Shown here one piece after another: positions 25,188-40,622 of a stretch of DNA of 64,000 bases. Position 1 is the stretch's first letter. The number at the start of each line of letters is the position of its first letter. The position numbers were made by a program, and so were the translations under genes. The stretch comes from Apis mellifera (Eukaryota > Arthropoda > Insecta > Hymenoptera > Apidae), in assembly GCF_003254395.2 (NCBI RefSeq), contig NC_037645.1:9795229-9859228 (forward strand), read 5' to 3'. A model generated the notes under the pieces. It did no database searches and was not told the origin of the DNA. It saw only the letters and a list, made by a program, of their open reading frames with translations.

Positions 25188-25222
25188 TTTATATACATAA
25201 CAACCGCTGTTTAGTCAGTCTC
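25188..25222 (+). promoter_or_regulatory. Candidate TATA + initiator core promoter
   Basis: The string 'tttatatac' (TATA at 25190) is followed 27 bases later by 'tcagtc' with the candidate +1 A at 25217. This is the spacing and initiator consensus (TCAGTY) of arthropod focused promoters. The surrounding 300 bases are CpG-rich. No coding exon follows on the plus strand within several kb, so the transcript, if any, is unknown. On the minus strand the same site reads TATATAAAG, without a good initiator. Confidence 0.35.
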
Positions 25223-26343
25223 GTTGTGTCTTCATTATGTTAAGTGTCTCCCCGCGTAATTATGTTAATAGGCAACGATTCGCTTTCGCGGCAATGATCC
25301 TTGGAATCACGTCGCCCCACGATTTCCCTTTTTTTCGTTGTTTTTCGTCCATTTCTCCTTTTTTTTTCTTAATGTTGTTACAATTTCAAATGTACGAATC
25401 AACGAAATACACGTTATTTCGTAATTATTAAACCGGATTAAGACAACTGTTGCGTTGAAATTAATAATATATATATAATGTGGAAAATCGGGAAGCGTAG
25501 ATATACTCGCGAATAATGGTGGACGGATGACGATAGTACGATGATAGTTTTATCGACTTAAAAATGACAAAAATATGGCAACGGATGGAAATACGATTGA
25601 CGGTTATCTCGATCGAATATTTTTGATATTTTTTATATAATTTAATATTTGAAAATGGATTGATTTAACGGTGGTGTGCGAGTAATTTTAGCCAAGTCGA
25701 GTTGTATTAAACGTTGACACAGTTAGTGTAATGACTATTATATGGTGAAATTGATGCTGTTGATGTTACATTATTTAACAACAGCAATATTTTTAATTGT
25801 ATCATATATATATATGTATAATGGTATTAGAGATTATATGCGTATAATGATAATCGAGCTAATTAATTAGGAATTCGATCGAATTGCTCGTTTTGTGATA
25901 AGTCTATGGTTAACGTGTTAAAGTTTGAGTTACATAACTCGGTTAATAAATATAGTTGAACGGATATCATAGTTAGTGGAAATACACTTATTTTAATGGA
26001 CGTATCTCGACAATTAATCGGGAGGAACTGAATGACGATACGATATATTATTCGCCAGTTATTTCCATCGTTATTTATTCTCCCGTTTATATTTTTCCCT
26101 CTTTGTTTCCTACCACCATTTTTTCATTAATCGTTCGAGTAAAATACACGTTATCTTGTTTTGCTTGGATATCGTGCGAATAACAAACGAGCTCCAGCTC
26201 CGCTCGCGTTTCTCGTGAATCATAATCAGACTAATCGCACTGGTTACCGTACAGCCTTATCGTTGCGTCAGAAAAGTCGCTGATTTCATCGCTACAATTG
26301 TAACTCGGTGATTATTACGACGAAACACCGTTTCAACCAACGT

Positions 26344-27450
26344 GTATTATCTCTAATATATATATAGGAATTTGTATTATCTATATACGAAGAAATATAT
26401 ATATATATATATATATCTGCCCTGTCATTGCATAGATTTATCTATAATTTTCACTTTAACCCCTGATCGTAATTAACAGTTTATTGTTTTTTTTTTTTTT
26501 TTTTTTCATTTCAAACAAGTTTGTATGAATAGAGTTAATTTGAGACAATTAATTTCATTATACACTATATATATATATAATTTTAAATAATAATCTAAAC
26601 TTATTTGTATTATCTATATATGAAGAAATATATATATATCTGCTCTGTCATTGCATAGATTTATTGATAATTTTCACTACTGTTTTTTTTTTTTTTTTCA
26701 TTTCAAACAAGCTTGTATGAATGGAGTCAATTTGAGACAAGTTAATCTGATTATATATATTTTTATATATTAATTTTCATTTTAACCCCTAATTGTGATT
26801 AACCCTTTACTGTTCTTTTTTTTTTTTTCATTTCAAACAAGTTTGTATGAATGGAGTCCATTTGAGACAAGTTAATTTCATACACTATATATATATAATT
26901 TTAAATAATAATCTAAATTTATTTGTATTATCTATATATGAAGAAATATATATATCTGCCCTGTCATTGCATAGATTTATTGATAATTTTCACTACTGTT
27001 CTTTTTTTTTTTTTTTTTTTTTTTCATTTTAAACAAGCTTGTATGAATGGAGTCAATTTGAGACAAGTTAATCTGATACACTATATATATTTTTATATAT
27101 ATTTTTATATATTAATTTTCACTTTAACTCCTAATTGTGATTAACCCTTTACTGTTCTTTTTTTTTTTTTTTTAATATCAAACGAGCTTGTATGAATGGA
27201 GTCAATTTGAAACAATTAATTTCATACACTATATATAATTTTAAATAATAATCTAAACTTATTTGTATTATTTATATATGAAGAAATATATATATCTGCT
27301 CTGTCATTGGATAGATTTATTGATAATTTTCACTTTAATCCCTGATTAACAGTGATTAACAGTTTTTTTTTTTTTTTTTCACTTTAAACAAGCTTGTATG
27401 AAGTTAATCTGATACACTATATATATAATTTTAAATAATAATCTAAATTT
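26344..27450 (+). repeat. Complex interleaved tandem repeat, about 1.1 kb
   Basis: Two short modules alternate. One is 'ctgtcattgcatagatttat' (near 26424, 26646, 26961 and 27302). The other is a T run plus 'catttcaaacaagtttgtat' (near 26508, 26700, 26829, 27024, 27175 and 27380), with TA runs and 'ttttaaataataatctaaa' between. Spacing varies from 130 to 340 bp, so it is a degenerate array rather than a clean satellite. Confidence 0.8.
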
Positions 27451-28792
27451 ACTATAACAGTTGAAGATAGTGAAGATAATATCTAATAATGTCAAAGAAA
27501 ATAGAAGAATTTCTATTTCTAATCTTCCTGTACATAACAAATTTCCTTATTTGATAGAATTAAATTGTACGCTATTGTACAGAGGAAATATCTTTTTGTA
27601 AACAGAGCGAGATACCAAATATAAAGAGGGAAGAAAGATTTTTTTTTCCTGGAATTACATTTAAGATTACTCGTCACGTGTATAGCGAACGTGCCTTTTA
27701 ACATTTTGATCAAAGATCAACCTCTTCAGACCCTTATCAATAATCGCATTAATCAAAGTTCAATAACGAATGTTCATTTCTACGTGATGGAAACTAGACA
27801 TCCAAAAAATTCTAAGCCTATATTATACACTTCACCCCCTAAATCTTTTGTCCTTTTCACTTTTTCTTAACAAAGGTGAATATTTATCCTTTCCTTTTTT
27901 TCCCTCCTCTCATTTTTTTAGAGTCTAAATCAAGCAGAATATTCCTTTCCAAGCCAATTTCCAAGCAAGATAACAAGGATTTATTGACATCGATAATACC
28001 CTCTCGCTTGCAGAAACAAAGAGCCCTTAACTTTTCTTACATGCCTCTTCGACAAAGATTCTTTCTTAATGCCTAATCTTATTGCCAATACAATGGACTT
28101 CTTTCTTTTAGAAATTAAGCTTAATCCCGCTCCTAATCGATAACAAATTTCCAATAACTCTCCAATTCCACAAACACTGAGAATTTGAAGAAATCAAATC
28201 GTTCTCGATTCCACGAAAGAAGAGAAATTCTGCTTTCCAATCATCAAACTGGCTCGATATTGCTAAGATTGCTCGTTAAGAAGAATCAAAATCTAGTGCC
28301 AGAAATATCATTACGAGGACATAAGTGTCCAAAACTGCAATTATTTTCGTTAATAATTCAACAGGCTCGAATCGAACGATTTGTTTGCAGCACGATAAGA
28401 TCTCGAAATGGCTTGTAACTTGACCAGGAAAATCTTGGTACCGGTAAGGAAGTTGCTAATTGGCTTGATGAATCGTGATCGATAAATCCACATCACCGTG
28501 ACGGGATAAAAAAATCGGGGTAAGATCGAGCCAAAAGTTGAAGAGGAGGGGAGGAACGAAAGAACGAATTTGTTATTAAGCTTCTTCTCCCTCGCTCCAT
28601 TTATTACGTACAATTGTGTGGACACGTGGCGTATGATAATTGGCGAAAACAAAATTTGCATTAAATGGACATTATTATTTGCATACTGATGTAACGTATA
28701 CTAAGATGGAAAGTGACATTGAAGATTCGAATTTAGCAGAAAAAAAAAATATTATCTGTTTGAAAAAAGAAGAAAAGGAAAAATATCATCTG

Positions 28793-28825
<33 letters not shown>

Positions 28826-30999
28826 ATTATATGTAAATGAAGACACGCACAACGTGTCAAGAATTGCATAACGAATTATTTTTTCTTTTCTTCCTCGCTT
28901 ATCGTTAAAATAATTGTTTTTTCTTTTCTTTTCTTTTTTTTTCCTCCCCCCCCCTCTCTCATAAGCACATAATACGAATCATTGTTAGATCATGACAATA
29001 AATATTTCCACTAATTATAAATTGTTATGGTCGTAGTAAAAAACGCGGCTCGTGTATATTATCGTTGCTCGTAGAGTCTAGAGTTGCAGCGCAAAATGCA
29101 GTGACTCATTGTGGAACTGGTGATTCAAGAAACGATTAAATGCGATTTTTAAGGCAATCGAAAAAAAAAACTCCCCTCCTCCTCTCGCTCGATGAATTCG
29201 AACGATTGTTTTTTTTCTTTTTCTTTTTCTTTTCTTTCCATCGAAGAGAAAAAGTTAAGTCTCTAAGTAAATAAATTTATATTATGTTCTTTTTTTTTTA
29301 ATTATTTTCACCTCGAGATCTTTAATTGATAAATAAACAAGCTCTAATTAAATTAGAAGAAAAAAAAAAAAGAAACTGTTTTAGAGCTTCGTTTAGAGAT
29401 GATCTATGAATCCTTAATAAAGACAAGTCAATGAAGATAATAGGTTAAAGTCTTTCATTGAACCAAAGCTTAAATTCTATCGAGGCTGACCTAATTACCA
29501 ATTCAATTCCGATGCAATTGATGAGAAGATAATATCAATATCAAAATTCGAACAACAAATTTGAATCCAAATTAAATTTAAATAATCGTAAAAGTTATCG
29601 ATTCGTTTGAAATTTTTCATCGCTTTTTTTAAATACTTTGATTTTATTATTTTTAAAACTTGTAAAACACATAAAAAAAATACTCATAAGGAGCAACACT
29701 CGAGGAAACGAACAATAATAAAATTCAACGAAACGTTTATTTAACCGTTTCAGATTAACGCCTAAACTCTTGGATAGGGAGAGGAGCCTACTACTACTAA
29801 TCACCGATTCAACTCTAACGGTATCCAAGACAATCGTCATAATTTACGATTCTGGAAACTCCTCTTTCCTCTCCCGCCTCCCCCCCCCTCCCTTTCGAGA
29901 TCATCATCGAAGCGCAAAGATCCTTCTCTAATAACGGGAGACCGTTGTATCATCACATGGCATCGAATCCATCTGTCTCGCTTTCCAAGAAATTTTCAAT
30001 GAACTCTCGGTCGATTATACCGGCGGCGTCCGCCAAAAAAAACATTTCCGTTTCTATCTCGAAAAATTATGTAACACGTTCAGTTTGCATAACAAGCGGC
30101 GAGCTTGTTGGCATCTGTCGATGGAATTGCCGATTAAACGGGGTCAATGTGTTCCAACGAGCAACATAACCGCTGGAACGAAGAAAAGTATGTATTGTAT
30201 CCGAATATAAGAGGAGGGGATAAAAGATTTTTGATCGGATTGGGAAATTAGATTTTATCCGAGGGGAAATTATTATTCCGTATTAATTAGAAATTAGATA
30301 GTGAAAAATTTGAAAGGAGATTTAAAAAAAAGTGTACATATTCTGAATCATCCCAACAAACGACAAAGGTTCAGGACAAAGACAATAAGAAGACTTTGGT
30401 AAGAGGATTAGGAGATTGAACAACAAACAATCCTCTAAAACCAACGAGGAGACTTGTCGATTATGAAATCTTTAACAGGGTTTGCGAGCTTTCTAATAAT
30501 ACTGCGCGACCGACGATTGATCAAAACAGAAGAATAATTTATTGAAGAAATTAAGAATTGTCGAAAGAGATTCGAAATGTTCGAAACGAAATTTGAAATG
30601 GAAGCATTTTGAGAATTTTCGATCGAAGCCTTCACCCTGAACTTCATTTCATTTAGAGTTCAAAAATAACCTAACGTTGAAATTTAATAGCGATTTGAAC
30701 AATATCAAGGATTTCTATTACGTAAAATACACAGTTTACTCGAAGTTTCTAATTTTGGAAATAGTTTGGTAATTCAAATGCTGTAACATCTACTATATAA
30801 CTTATTCAAAATATTATAATATGATTCAATTAATTAAAATTAATTAAATTTCAGATAAAAAAAAAAAATAAAATTTTATCCATGAAACGCATAACTTACC
30901 ATTAAATATCAATCTCATAACTATAACTCTTCCATTATTCTAATATTAATGTAAACCGTGAATCTATCTTGATCCGCCAATCATAGCCAAGATCAGAGC

Positions 31000-32953
31000 T
31001 CGAAAATTCGATACAGAAACGGCGTTCCCATTAAGCGATATTCTTACCGAGCTAGTCACGATGTCGCCAATACAACGATCGTGGAATAAAGACAGCCAAC
31101 AGAAAGTGACAAATAGCTTGAACGCAGAACGAGAGAATGAATAAGTGTGATGTTCCTCCTCCTCATATCTCTCTAGCGAGCAGTCCCACTCGTCAGAACT
31201 TCCTAGCCGTCCAAGTAAACAAACTCGTTCGAGGAATTAAGTATCGCGCGCACCAGAACTATCGAAGAAGCCAGAAACTGTTGGGTGTCGTTTTTTTTCG
31301 TGTCCATGTCTCAATTCGCGAGATGATATGTATCGATACGAAAATAGAGACATTAACTTGGATCACGCGTTCGCGAACGTTACACAATCCGAGTTCAGGA
31401 ACTGGTCGTCTAGAAAGAATTAGTTGTTCTTATAGTGAAGAGAAGAGGAAGAAAAAAAAAAAGAAATGAACGTGGCATCGGTGACAACCACTGGTCTCGG
31501 TTGTCCTTGCACTTCCTAACAATCGTGCGTCGATCAAGCGGTCGGTTACCAAGTGTATTTCGCTGTCACTGCATTGTTTCGATCGAATTCTCCTGACTAC
31601 TATACGTACATAATATATCCGCGTCTCTCAGTCCCATTCGCCGCCCATCCTTCCTCCTCTTTTCGTGCTCTATCGCCGTGACGCACACGAAACCACGGCT
31701 CTACATCTTCGCACTTCGATCCTGACCGCGTTACAAGGCCGCTCTCTGTCTTCTTCTAATCACTTTCACGAACTCTCGCGCCTCTATACGCGCTCGTGGC
31801 TGCTCGGTCGGTAAAATTGATCCCCTACGTCACAGCGCACACCACCGCTTTGGCACCGACCGATTACGTGTATAGTATTCTCCGAAAAAGCAAAGTTTCC
31901 GTGTATACACGCTCATAGACGCATACCTGCATCGAGAGGCACGTATACGTGCATACGTACGTACATACAAAGGAGACGCGCGTTCGAACTACCTCTGTGA
32001 CAACGACCTTGATCTCGAATTCAGGCTTTCTTGTTCTCTCTTTCTCTCATCTCCATTTTCTCTCGTTTTCCCGCTCCCCCTTGACAATAATAGGAAACAA
32101 GTGAACAGTGCAGATTCGAATAATTTTCTTTCGATGTAATAATAATAAAGTAATTAAACGGAAAACCTACACACATACATATACACAGCAGAGACGACAC
32201 TTGGTCGCACCACTCACGCACACGCATTCGTACTTCTGGCAGAGTAGTGAATCGTCCCTTCTCCCACGAACGAATATCCCTCTTTTCGTCCCGTTTCGTT
32301 ACACACTCGATGTTCCTTCATTTCTTTCTATCTCTCTCTCACTCTCTATCTCTCTCACTCTATTTCTTGCTTCGTTACCGTTTCCCCTTCGTTGCACTCA
32401 CTCACGGTATACACACCGTAAACGTAGAGATCAAGCGAAAAGGAACGAATAAACGAACAAACAGACAAGCCGTGTAAAGAAAAGTCTAGCGGCGTCCGAG
32501 CAATGTTTTATCTTCGACTATAACAAATGACGATTGTTGTCGCGTATATCGGGTTGCGCGAGATGCCATGGGGTATCGTTGACCCCTCAACGACACCGGA
32601 CAGATACAGTTGTAATACGCGTAAAGAGAAACAAGTTTGTGTTGTATAGAGAAAGAAAGAAGAAGGAAGAAGAAGTGTAGTATGAAGAGAAAAGGATCCA
32701 CTCGCCTGAACAGTGTTGCGTTTGAGGAGCCGTGGTAGCAACTGCCCGCAGTAATAGTCGTCAGCTGATTTCGACTGGCTGGCTGGCTGGCTGGGCAGTC
32801 AAGCCGTTGCTGAGGGGCGAGAGCTGAGGTACGGGCCAATGGTGGGGCGGCTTTAGCAGTGGGGAGGGCTTTTAAAGCGATATCAGGACCGTAGAATCGT
32901 GCGGAATCTCTGGTGCCTCTTCTGCATCGATCCCACTCTCGACTATCTTGCAA
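31000..32953. other. CpG-richer island without an assigned gene
   Basis: Base composition rises clearly above the flanks, with many CG dinucleotides and pyrimidine-rich Ser/Leu-type frames on both strands. The longest minus-strand frame (32953-32486) has no similarity that I recognise, and a 'tgttcag' acceptor-like site lies inside it on the minus strand. In bee genomes such islands often mark promoters or untranslated first exons; a distal DOR promoter is possible. Confidence 0.3.
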
Positions 32954-33559
32954 ATCTGTTATCTAAGAAATCCAGACTTCAAAAAATTCTATAATCTGAT
33001 AATTCTATAATTCTATAATCATTTGATAAAAAGTTATTAGCCATTTTTATCGTTTATATAAAATTTGTAAACAATTATTATTATTTACAGATAATCGTTT
33101 GTATACTTGGTCAATTTTTTTCTTTATAGATTAACTTATCAGACTAAATTAAGAGCGATAATTTTTAAAAGATATAAATGAGTTAATCAGGAAAAAGATA
33201 TTAATACAAGAAACTAAGAAATCACCTCAAATGCAGGAAGTGGAAAATCAATGAAGGGCTCCGTGACTGGTAGTTAGTTTAGTTTCAAAGTATTCATATA
33301 AAATACGTAGTACATGATAATTTAGATTTAACTGTTATTATTTATATTACACAAAATATAGACATTATGTTCCTAATGAGAAATATGCTTATGTAATATT
33401 AATATCAAAAAACTTTGTCATAAGACTCGATCACAAAAATATAAAGTAAATGTTGATAATGTTTTTAAATTACGGGAATCGAAAAACAACGCAAAACGTA
33501 TTTTAAGTAATTTTTATTTTTACGCTGACCTTCATTTTGGCCACTCAGAATTCACACCC

Positions 33560-34020
33560 GGACGCGTGCGAATAGCTTTTGCAACGTCAATTGACGTAAC
33601 AACTATGTTTCGTAATTTAATATGTAGCACGTATTTTTATAAACGCGTTTATAAGATGAGTCCTCTTCGTCGAGATTGAAAATTTGACGAGGGGCCTTAT
33701 AACTCATTGATTCGGCGGTGAGGAGAAATCATTGGTGGGGGAACGCTCAGCTGGGCGAACAGCTGCTGGTCGCTGTAAACGTTGGGATGCTTGGAAAACT
33801 TCCTTTTTACCCACTGCCTACAAAATTTCCATTTCATCACAAAAATTCCTACCCACCCTCCGTTTCATGGTATCGAAAATCTCCGCTACAACAGACAAAG
33901 AATTTCTACCTGAAAATCTATCCGTTTTCCATCCCTCGTCATTACGTTCCTCCGGAACAAAGTAGTTTCGTTTAGCCCGTAGCGACATCGCACTATAGTG
34001 GCAAGATGGCATCATATGTA
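33560..34020. other. Patch of higher GC with opposed open frames, possible relic repeat
   Basis: A minus-strand frame at 34015-33818 has a well-mixed amino-acid composition (ERNDEGWKTDRFSGRNSLS, EIFDTMKRRVGRNFCDE), and two plus-strand frames overlap it. No start context or intron links it to a neighbour. It could be a dispersed repeat or an untranslated exon. Confidence 0.25.
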
Positions 34021-35483
34021 GCAGTGTTTCTCAAAATGAAGTGAGGTTAACCAACCTGGTTGAAAAAAAAAATCAATGGTTGAAACGTCATTTCGAATAG
34101 ATGAATTCTTGTATTTTGCTTTTTTAAATTGTAATAAGTCTAAGAAAAATTACATATTTATATAGATTATCTTAATTAAAAGCATTAAAAATATAAATAT
34201 TCGATATTATAATTGTATCAAAGTTGGGCATCGTTCATTTAAAATAAAAATAATAAGTTAATTAAAATAAAAAAGATAAATAATAATTAAAATAACAATA
34301 AAAATTTAATAAGAATACAAAAGATATATCTAAATCTAAATGTTAATATAAACAATAGATCAAATTAAACATTGTAAATAATAAATATTTTTAAAAGTAT
34401 TTAAAAAACTATATGGAATTAAATAATATAAAATATTTGTTAATAACAAATTTGTTAACAAAATCAAATATTTATTAAACAAAATTTTATAAAATGTATC
34501 ATTCAAATAATTTCACTTAAAAAAAAATAAACGAACAAATAAAATAATATAATTTTATTTACATAAATATTTATAATATTTTAAGGTAATTAAATGCAAT
34601 TTGTAACATTTATTTACTGGATGATCAGTATTTGTAAATCAAATATAATCTTATCATTGTTTACAAATGAGATTGAGAAGAGGTTATAATAGAATGCACC
34701 CATCACTTACTATATATACTGAATACATGGATGAACGTATAATGAAATAGGTGTAAAATTAAACGAAAATATATTCGAGGATTCGAATAATAAAAATGGA
34801 TATTATAGAATGGATGAGATTAGAATACCACTGTTGAACAGTAGCATAGTGGCAGGCCAACTAGCATTGGAACGCCTGCGCGAGTCAATCCTGTCAATAC
34901 TATTTGGGGGATCCCTCCATTTCCCTGTTGGATTGATACAAGTCAATGCACGACAGTAACCAAGCGTACACGAGAAACTTTTTGTTTTCTACGACCCAAT
35001 ATTGCATACTCCACTTTTGGCATTGATTTCCGGGAACCTTTATACTTCTCGAAAAATAAGTCAATGCTGAAATCTAGTGATCGAGTGACTTATTCTTTAA
35101 TCCTCGAAAAATTTTGATTGCTAATTTGATTTTTGGAATTTGAAATATATCTTTTTATTTATTTAAATATAATTTGATTTTTATTTAAATATAATTTAAT
35201 TTCGAAATTTGAAATAAATTATCAATAATTTGATTCCAATAATTCTTAACAATTGAAGTGATAATAAAAATTATTAATAACTTAATTGAAAAAAATTTAC
35301 GCAATTAAAAAATAAATCAATGTTAAAAATTACTAATTAAATACTTTATTTTTTATTTTAAAAATTTAAGTTTTAAATAATTTGATTTTCAAAATGTATT
35401 TTCAAATGTATTTAATGTATTTGTAATTTGAATATAAGGGTATCTTAAAAGAAAAGGAAATGGATTTTTAATGTTATGTTACA

Positions 35484-35485
<2 letters not shown>

Positions 35486-35549
<64 letters not shown>
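35486..35549. repeat. (TA)n(GA)n microsatellite
   Basis: About 33 bases of TA are followed by about 31 bases of GA in AT-rich intergenic DNA. Confidence 0.95.
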
Positions 35550-35551
<2 letters not shown>

Positions 35552-36846
35552 TTAAGAAGCAGGGAAGTACGAAAATAAAATTACGATAAAAATATAATAG
35601 GGGAACTTATTTGAATATTCCATGGAAAAATTATTAATGGTCAAACATTTATACATAAAATTTAATAAGTATAAAATTTTGTAAAATAAAAAAAAATTTG
35701 AAATCAAATTATGAAGCAAACTTTCATTGGCAATATAAAAATAATGGAAATCATTAAAAATATTCTAAATCTTAAATTACATGTATAAATTATATTATTT
35801 CATTATTTAAATTGTAAATAAATCATTTATTTATATTTATACATATATAAACAGGATATTTATCAATATTAAATATAAAATATAAGAATTAAATTTTTCT
35901 TTGCCATATTCTTTACAGTATGACTAATACAAAGAATTTGGCACCAAGTTATATACATAAATTACTATTTAATATTTGCTACGAATTTGCATAATGTTAA
36001 AATAATTTCACTATCGTAAAGGAAGATATAAAAACATAAGCAAAATCATACCAGAGCCAATTTATTTATATAATATGATAATAAATATATATAGAATATT
36101 CATAAGACATATTTGAAAGATTGATTTTAAAGATTAAAACAAAAATTGATATACAAAAATATTTATTGGAATTTATTTATTAAATTATAAGTAATTTAAG
36201 TTTGCATTAGATAGACAGAATAAACCAATGTAATATAGATAAAACTGCCAGTAGTGTGATGAAGATAGAATCGTCTCACTGTTTTTGTTTTAAATAAGTT
36301 TATTATTCTGAATAATTAACTTTAATTATTAATATATATATATATATAATATATATATATAATTATTATTTAAATATACCTTTTTTCAATTTGAAATTAT
36401 TTTATTTCAAATTAAATTAATTTTTACACGAAAAGTTTCGAGTAATATAACTTATGACTTTGTAATAATAAATTTAATTTCAAGCTTTATATTATATTTT
36501 TTCATTAAAAGTTTATTTATATATCGTGTAAAATAAATTCTACAAACTAGTTATGAATATATTCGCTTTAATATATAATTAATTTTTTCTATTATTTCGT
36601 TCGAATTTGTAATTATTATTTATCATATCATTATTATATCAATTATTATATCATATATTATTATAATTAATTATTATATAACAAATTTTATTATAAATAT
36701 AAATAATAGATTTATTAGAAAGAGTAAAAATTAAAGAGTAAAAAAATTAATTATTTATAGGTATAAAAAATAATAATTATATTGATAATAAATATATGAA
36801 TAAAAAATAATCAAAATAAAATATAATAAAAATAAAAAATAAATAT

Positions 36847-38382
36847 CTAGTATTTTTCATTTTGAAGAATTCTTAATTTTTTTATAAAATTATTTACTTT
36901 CTTTTTATCTATTTTATTTTTCCATATTCCATTAATTTTAAAATGTGATCCAACAATTACTGCATTAGAAGACAAATAATTTTTTATATTTTTTGTTGTA
37001 ATACCAGAACCAATAAGAATAGGTATATCAACATTTTGTTTAATTTCTGTATATAAAATGTAAATTTTTTATAAAAAATATAAATATAAAAATTGTAATT
37101 TAACTTAAAAAAATACCTATAAGTTCTGTTTCATTTGCTGGATAACCTGTAGCATCTCCTGTCAAGATTACTCCATCAGCTAAGAAAAATTTTGCTGCTT
37201 TTGCTGTTTCTAATACACTTACATCAGAAGTGATTGTATGTGAACTGTGGAATTAAAATGTCATTGATATTTTTTTATATTAAGCTAATAATAAATGTTA
37301 ACAAATAAATTTCTTTCTTGAATTATTAAACAAATCACCTATGCTTTTTTTTAATATCAGCAAAAATAAGAATATCATCAGCATCAATTTGTTTTCTGTA
37401 TCTCAATAAAGAACCAGCACATGCATCTGTAAATCCCTCATCTGCAATATGAGAAAAGACAAATCCTTCCGCTCTGATAAATTGAAAATTAGTTGCTTTT
37501 GCTACAGCTATTGCTTCTTTATTACATCCTGCTAAAATCTATTGATTATTGTTTTTTTTTCTTAAATTGTAAATATTAGATTCTCATGCGTTATGTAATT
37601 TAATAAATTTTTTTATTTATACCTGTATACCACAAGGTATATTTTTAGGTAATACTTGCTTAATTTCTGTGCAAATTCTAGTCATCATTGCTGTCGTTTC
37701 AGGTGTTAAATGTTCGGGTCTCATATATGGGTTGTCATGCATATTTTCCACTAAAATACCATCCTTTAAATTTAAATATTTAATTTATAAATTCTATAAA
37801 ATTAATAAAATATGAATTTTTAATTAAGCTTACAATATCACAATCTCTATAGATTATTGTTTCCTTTATTGCATTACTTATAATTTGATTAATATTACCA
37901 TTATATGAAGGTGTGCCTAAAAATATTATTTTACTATCACTTTTATAAAATGAAAAAATAATTATTAAATAAATCCAATAATTTATTATTAAAAAGATAT
38001 TTTTTGAATCATAAATATATTATTGATTATTAAAAAAAAGCAAAATAAATATTATTTGTTATAATGTCTTTTATCAAAAAAATAACATAAATTATTACAT
38101 TCACACTTTACAAGCAATAATGATAGAATCATTATATCAATTTTATTTATTGCATTCTTTTTAGAATATCAATTTTACATTGAGATTTATAATATATATT
38201 ATAAAAAAATATAATATAAATTTGAATATAAATTTTTTATATATAAATGTAATATATTTTTTCCATTTTTATATTTTAAATATATATTTTTAAATTTGAT
38301 TTATACCAGGCAAAGCACCAACGTGTACCATTCCAATCACGGAGCATCTTTCTTTCTTAAAAAATTTATAAAATTTTAACAT
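36847..38382 (-). CDS. BtpA family protein (TIM-barrel, probably mitochondrial)
   Basis: Six minus-strand exons join in phase: 38382-38307, 37916-37834, 37763-37623, 37538-37339, 37244-37117 and 37046-36847 (TAG), 828 nt, 275 residues. Hallmarks of the BtpA/F13E9.13 family run in order: GMVHVGALPGTPSY (17-30), DGILVENMHDNPYMRPEHLT, RAEGFVFSHIADEGFTDACA (from 122), a FADIKKKHS block ending near 167, SDVSVLETAKAAKFFLADGV, TGDATGYPA, and IPILIGSGITTKN near the end. The length fits the family. The N-terminus LKFYKFFKKERCS is basic and could be a weak mitochondrial signal, as in the nematode homologue; this is inference. Cyanobacterial BtpA is linked to photosystem I stability; the reaction in animals is unknown. 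The exons are spliced, so this is not bacterial contamination. The gene is head-to-head with MRPS15, 652 bp between start codons. Confidence 0.93.
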
Positions 38383-38517
38383 ATTTATATTATAATTGTT
38401 TTATTTTAAAGTCACTTTCAGAAATTATAATTTAAAATATAGATTTATAATTTATATTGTAACTATAAATCAATAATAATTATATTTCTTATTAAAAGAA
38501 TAGACAGAGATAGAGTA

Positions 38518-38845
38518 AAAATGATAAAATCAGTGCCATCTTCAGTGTGTCGCAAATAAAACTTAGAAAGAAAGGATAAAAAGTAGTAGGAGAAGAGAAT
38601 AAAAATAGAATAAGAATAGAAGAAGATAGAAAGAGAATAAGAATTGACTAATAATACCATCTCTTTAATATCAAAAATATCTCTTTATTAATTCTTACTC
38701 TATCTTTAAAAAAAATGTCTATGATACTCAAGAGATGGCATAATCAATCAATTCTTTGCTCTCTATCGTTCTTCTATTATGTTCTATCCTTCCTTTTTGA
38801 GTTTCATTTGAGGCACACTAGAGATGGCGCTGTCTTTTTCTCATT
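38518..38845. repeat. Imperfect inverted repeat between divergent genes
   Basis: The left arm (about 38518-38664) read in reverse complement resembles the right arm (about 38733-38845). Both contain ATGG(T/C)AT..TCAATTCTT, then TTCTTCTATT, TATCCTT, AGTTT(T/C)ATTTG and a distal end ACACT..AGATGGC(A/G)CTG. The left arm has an insertion of about 35-40 bases. The loop is about 68 bp. The end 'cactagagatggcgctg' resembles insect insulator/CTCF-type or YY1-type sites; that is inference. The repeat fills much of the shared promoter region of the BtpA-family gene and MRPS15. Confidence 0.7.
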
Positions 38846-39034
38846 ATTTAATAGTATTTTAGAAGATAAAACACGAAGTTTCTTAAATATAGATGTGAAA
38901 TCTATCATGTATATGATAATACACAAAATATTATAATTATAATATTTAAACAATAAGAATAGGAAATTGTGTATTAATTAAATTTTTTTTTTACTTAATT
39001 TTAATAAGTCTAATATTTAAATTTATAAATTAAC

Positions 39035-40622
<1,588 letters not shown>

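Larger units (their letters stand above)
20794..36846. other. 16-kb region without recognisable coding exons
   Basis: This stretch upstream of the DOR start codon is AT-rich, with homopolymer and dinucleotide runs, three local repeat clusters and several GC-richer patches (about 20.8, 22.1, 24.9-25.2 and 31.0-32.9 kb). Open frames are short, overlap on both strands and lack consistent splice phase. It may contain the first non-coding exon and promoter of the DOR gene, or non-coding RNA genes, but I cannot place them. Confidence 0.5.

Noticed and set aside
36847..38382. BtpA-like sequence as bacterial contamination or recent horizontal transfer
   Set aside because: Five GT-AG introns, local AT-rich codon use and a neighbouring nuclear gene show it is an insect gene.
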